The position numbers were made by a program, and so were the translations under genes. From Multifurca ochricompacta (Eukaryota; Basidiomycota; Agaricomycetes; Russulales; Russulaceae): a DNA stretch of 64,000 bases. The stretch is taken from positions 1 to 64,000 of the forward strand of contig WTXG01000067.1 of the NCBI GenBank assembly GCA_022496185.1. Reading direction: 5' to 3'. Within the stretch, counting starts at the first letter, position 1; each line of letters starts with the position of its first letter. Below, one piece after another: positions 61,857 through 64,000 of the stretch. The notes under the pieces are model-generated. The model searched no databases and had not been told where the DNA came from. It was given only the letters and a program-made list of their open reading frames with translations.

Positions 61857-64000
61857 ATGACAGATCAGCCTGCCCAAGGACCAGAAGGTCAACAGCTTGA
61901 TGCATCGAAAATCCCCAAACCTATTCAACCATGTTCCCACATAAACCAAGGTAAGTAGTTCATTCAAGTGTAATTTGAGTGTGGCTATGAAATACTTACT
62001 CATCCTTCCAGGTCAACATTCTCACCTGGTCCAAACCACTGCAGATACATGATTAGCCACAGCTATTGCTGTGGAGAAGCTTGATGAATTTGGGAATCTT
62101 GTCCCATTGTCCCACTGGCACCTTGCACACACCCCCAAACACAAGACCCCTGTAAAGCACAAGCAAGCTGTCATCAATGATGTCAATAGTGATGTAGATG
62201 ATGCTGACTTTTGTGCTTCTTCTGCTGAGGATGGATCAGATGATCCTAGCAATGCCATGGAAATAAGTAATGAAGAGGTATGAAATATCTTAATGTGATT
62301 CCATGGTCAGGTGAATTAACAATTTGTAGCTAGCTGATATGTTACCCTCAAAAACCATACCAGAGGTCAGCAACAAAAAGGGCCACACATGCATCCTAAA
62401 ATCAAAGATAAAGATGAACCCAACTCCTGCACCCCCAAGGAAGAAGGCTAGGACTTGTTCTGTTGAGGTCGAGGAGATTGAAGATGAAGATACCCCCACT
62501 GGACTGTAGAAACACATACAAGCATCCTTCCAACAAGCTCATTCAGAAATGCTCACCCCAAAAAGGCAAGTTTTGCCTTGTGTTTCTCAATTCTTTGTCT
62601 CATTTTGGGTTTTTATAGAAGGCTGGAAATATAAGGAATCCAATATATTTATTCTACAAAGTCATCACCAATGGGCCATGCAGTACCCCAGGAGAAGATG
62701 GCAATATACATTATTGTTGCCTTCATGGCACTCATAAGGTTTGTACTATCAAGAAGACAATGAAATCTAATCTAAATGGTGCATTATCTCATCATTTTTT
62801 TGTTTATCATTCCTGATGGATGATGCTTCCCTTAGTACTCATAAATAATCTCCAAGTCAATGTTAGGCCAATGTATCAACTCTATTACATCCTTAAGAAT
62901 CATGATGAGCCCCCAACACCTGATAAGATTGCTATTGCATCTGGAAAAAAGAAACTCAATGGACACACTGAAGCTGAATACATAAAGAGGCTTGGGCAAT
63001 CATCTGAAAACATCAAGAAAGCCTTTGAAGACCAGAAAGCCCATGCCACTGTAAGTAATGTTAGCTTCTCAAACATCTAGATGTCATGAAGCAATGGTCA
63101 GGTTCCATGGGGTCAAGAAACATTTGAACAGCTCCTCACTGAGTGGATTGTTGCCTGCAACCAGCTGTTTGATGAGGTTGAGAAACCTGAATTTATCAAG
63201 ATAATGGATTTTACACACCACAATGGTGGTCCATTGGATATTCCAAAATGTGATGGGATCAAGTGGTGTATTGTGAAGATGGGTGAGGAAACAATTGAAA
63301 GTATTCGCAAAATGTTCTCAGTAAGCATTATCTTATTTTCTTCATATCACATATTTATCCATATGAGCAGAATCTTGAGGGGAAGGTGTGCTTGTCACTG
63401 GATGCATGGACATCAAGCAATCAGTACATGTTTTTGGCAATTGTTGCACACTATGTGACCAATGATGGGCAACTTGGTTCATGCTCTTCCCTTCATTCAA
63501 CTGGCATAATCTTATTATCCCCTTCCAGAGGAGTTGCTGATTGACTTCCAAGAACTTACTGGGGAGCATTCAGGAGAGAATATGGCAGAGGCAGTTTGGG
63601 CTACACTAGAGTTATATGGTCTCATTGGAAAGGTGAGTTTCCCATCCTCAGCCTAGAAATGTGTTTCTAATCCATTTCAGATTATTGCCCTTGTAATGGA
63701 TAATGCTAGCAACAACAACACCCTAGTTAAATCACTGGAATGGCAATGCCAACAATGAGGGATACCATTCTCAGTGCAAGATGCACAGTTGTGTTGCATG
63801 CCTCATACAATTCACTTGGCTGCTATCAAGGTATTACATAAAATTACATTTATTTCTGTCATCACATCTAATCTTTAAATATCAGCTTCTCAAAGGTGTA
63901 GGGGCAATCTCAAAGGCTGAAGGGAAAAAAGCCACCATGTGTAGTGGCAACTACCAAGACAATGTTACAATCCCTCTCTCATGTGAACATGACAACGACA
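61857..64000 (+). pseudogene. hAT transposase, multi-exon, 3' end outside window
   Basis: ATG at 61857. Exons inferred from splice sites: 61857-61950, 62012-62277, about 62364-62565 (GC donor), 62619 to about 62789, 62836-63050, about 63080-63320, 63371-63475, 63529-63632, 63681-63830 and 63886 onward; introns are about 50-85 bases. A BED-type zinc finger is likely around 'YCCLHGTHK' and 'MYQLYYILKNHDEPPTPD'. The catalytic region shows 'CLSLDAWTSSNQYMFLAIV' with the first aspartate, 'EELLIDFQELTGEHSGEN' and 'ALVMDNASNNNTLV' with the second, then 'CMPHTIHLA'. In-frame TGA at 62050 and 63756 and a TAG near 62508 disable it; both TGA stand where CGA would read arginine. The RW-type C-terminal dimerisation region is beyond the window. 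Confidence 0.82.

Larger units (their letters stand above)
61145..64000 (+). mobile_element. hAT element with transposase gene, runs off window
   Basis: Left terminus TAGGGCTGCACACC inside Gyp-A3 gag, with the presumed duplication atcagttg (61137-61144). The first 180 bases hold many ggacag or ctgtcc and gtacc motifs. The transposase gene starts about 700 bases in. The right end is outside the window, so length and the second duplication cannot be seen. Confidence 0.85.

Overview
This window reads as repeat-dense, CpG-depleted fungal nuclear DNA, most likely from a mushroom-forming basidiomycete. The basis is chromodomain-bearing Ty3/gypsy elements, Ty1/copia elements of fungal type, an intron-rich hAT transposase with short GT-AG introns, Tc1/mariner-like elements, and a pogo-type transposase fragment resembling those of Agaricomycetes. 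I found no host gene, rRNA gene or functional tRNA gene. The species cannot be named from the sequence.

Layout. 1-3052: pieces of a copia LTR carrying a hAT-like MITE and a solo LTR, hAT and LTR remnants, the 5' part of a pogo-like transposase, and an unrecognised stretch. 3053-9602: Copia-A1, a complete copia element on the minus strand with a 1452-codon open frame, the only intact element here. 9603-25945: one old minus-strand gypsy element (Gyp-A0) cut apart by later insertions. These are a 9.1-kb gypsy (Gyp-A1, plus strand, itself carrying a palindromic Tc1-like element), a 2.26-kb hAT derivative, a 1.14-kb hAT derivative, and three solo LTRs (207, 742 and 1148 bases). 25955-27269: the 3' half of a second copia lineage. 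27270-33703: Gyp-A2, minus strand, lacking its 5' end. 33704-43395: Gyp-B1, minus strand, with two 579-base LTRs, a solo LTR in integrase and a second palindromic Tc1-like element in gag. 43396-48576: fragments of two more Gyp-B copies in opposite orientation plus a Gyp-A LTR. 48577-54750: Copia-A2, a decayed copy carrying a solo LTR and a hAT derivative. 54747-59358: an inverted partial copia LTR and a third gypsy lineage (Gyp-D). 59358-61144: 5' ends of a copia and of a Gyp-A element. 61145-64000: the start of a larger hAT element with at least ten transposase exons, running off the window.

Notable biology. The Gyp-A and Gyp-B lineages carry a conserved third open frame downstream of the integrase and chromodomain. 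It encodes a protein with a proline-rich N-terminus, a conserved central block, a predicted coiled coil, several CCHC-type zinc knuckles and an acidic tail; I know of no name for it. The same elements show an exact 11-base complementarity between the predicted transcript start in the LTR and the primer-binding site, the arrangement used for Tf1-type self-priming. Copia-A1 instead has a site matching the anticodon arm of initiator tRNA-Met. Two unrelated Tc1-like families are present as long palindromes that duplicate only the transposase N-terminal half. Sister copies differ largely as CA versus TG at inferred former CG sites, pointing to cytosine-methylation decay as the main source of inactivation.
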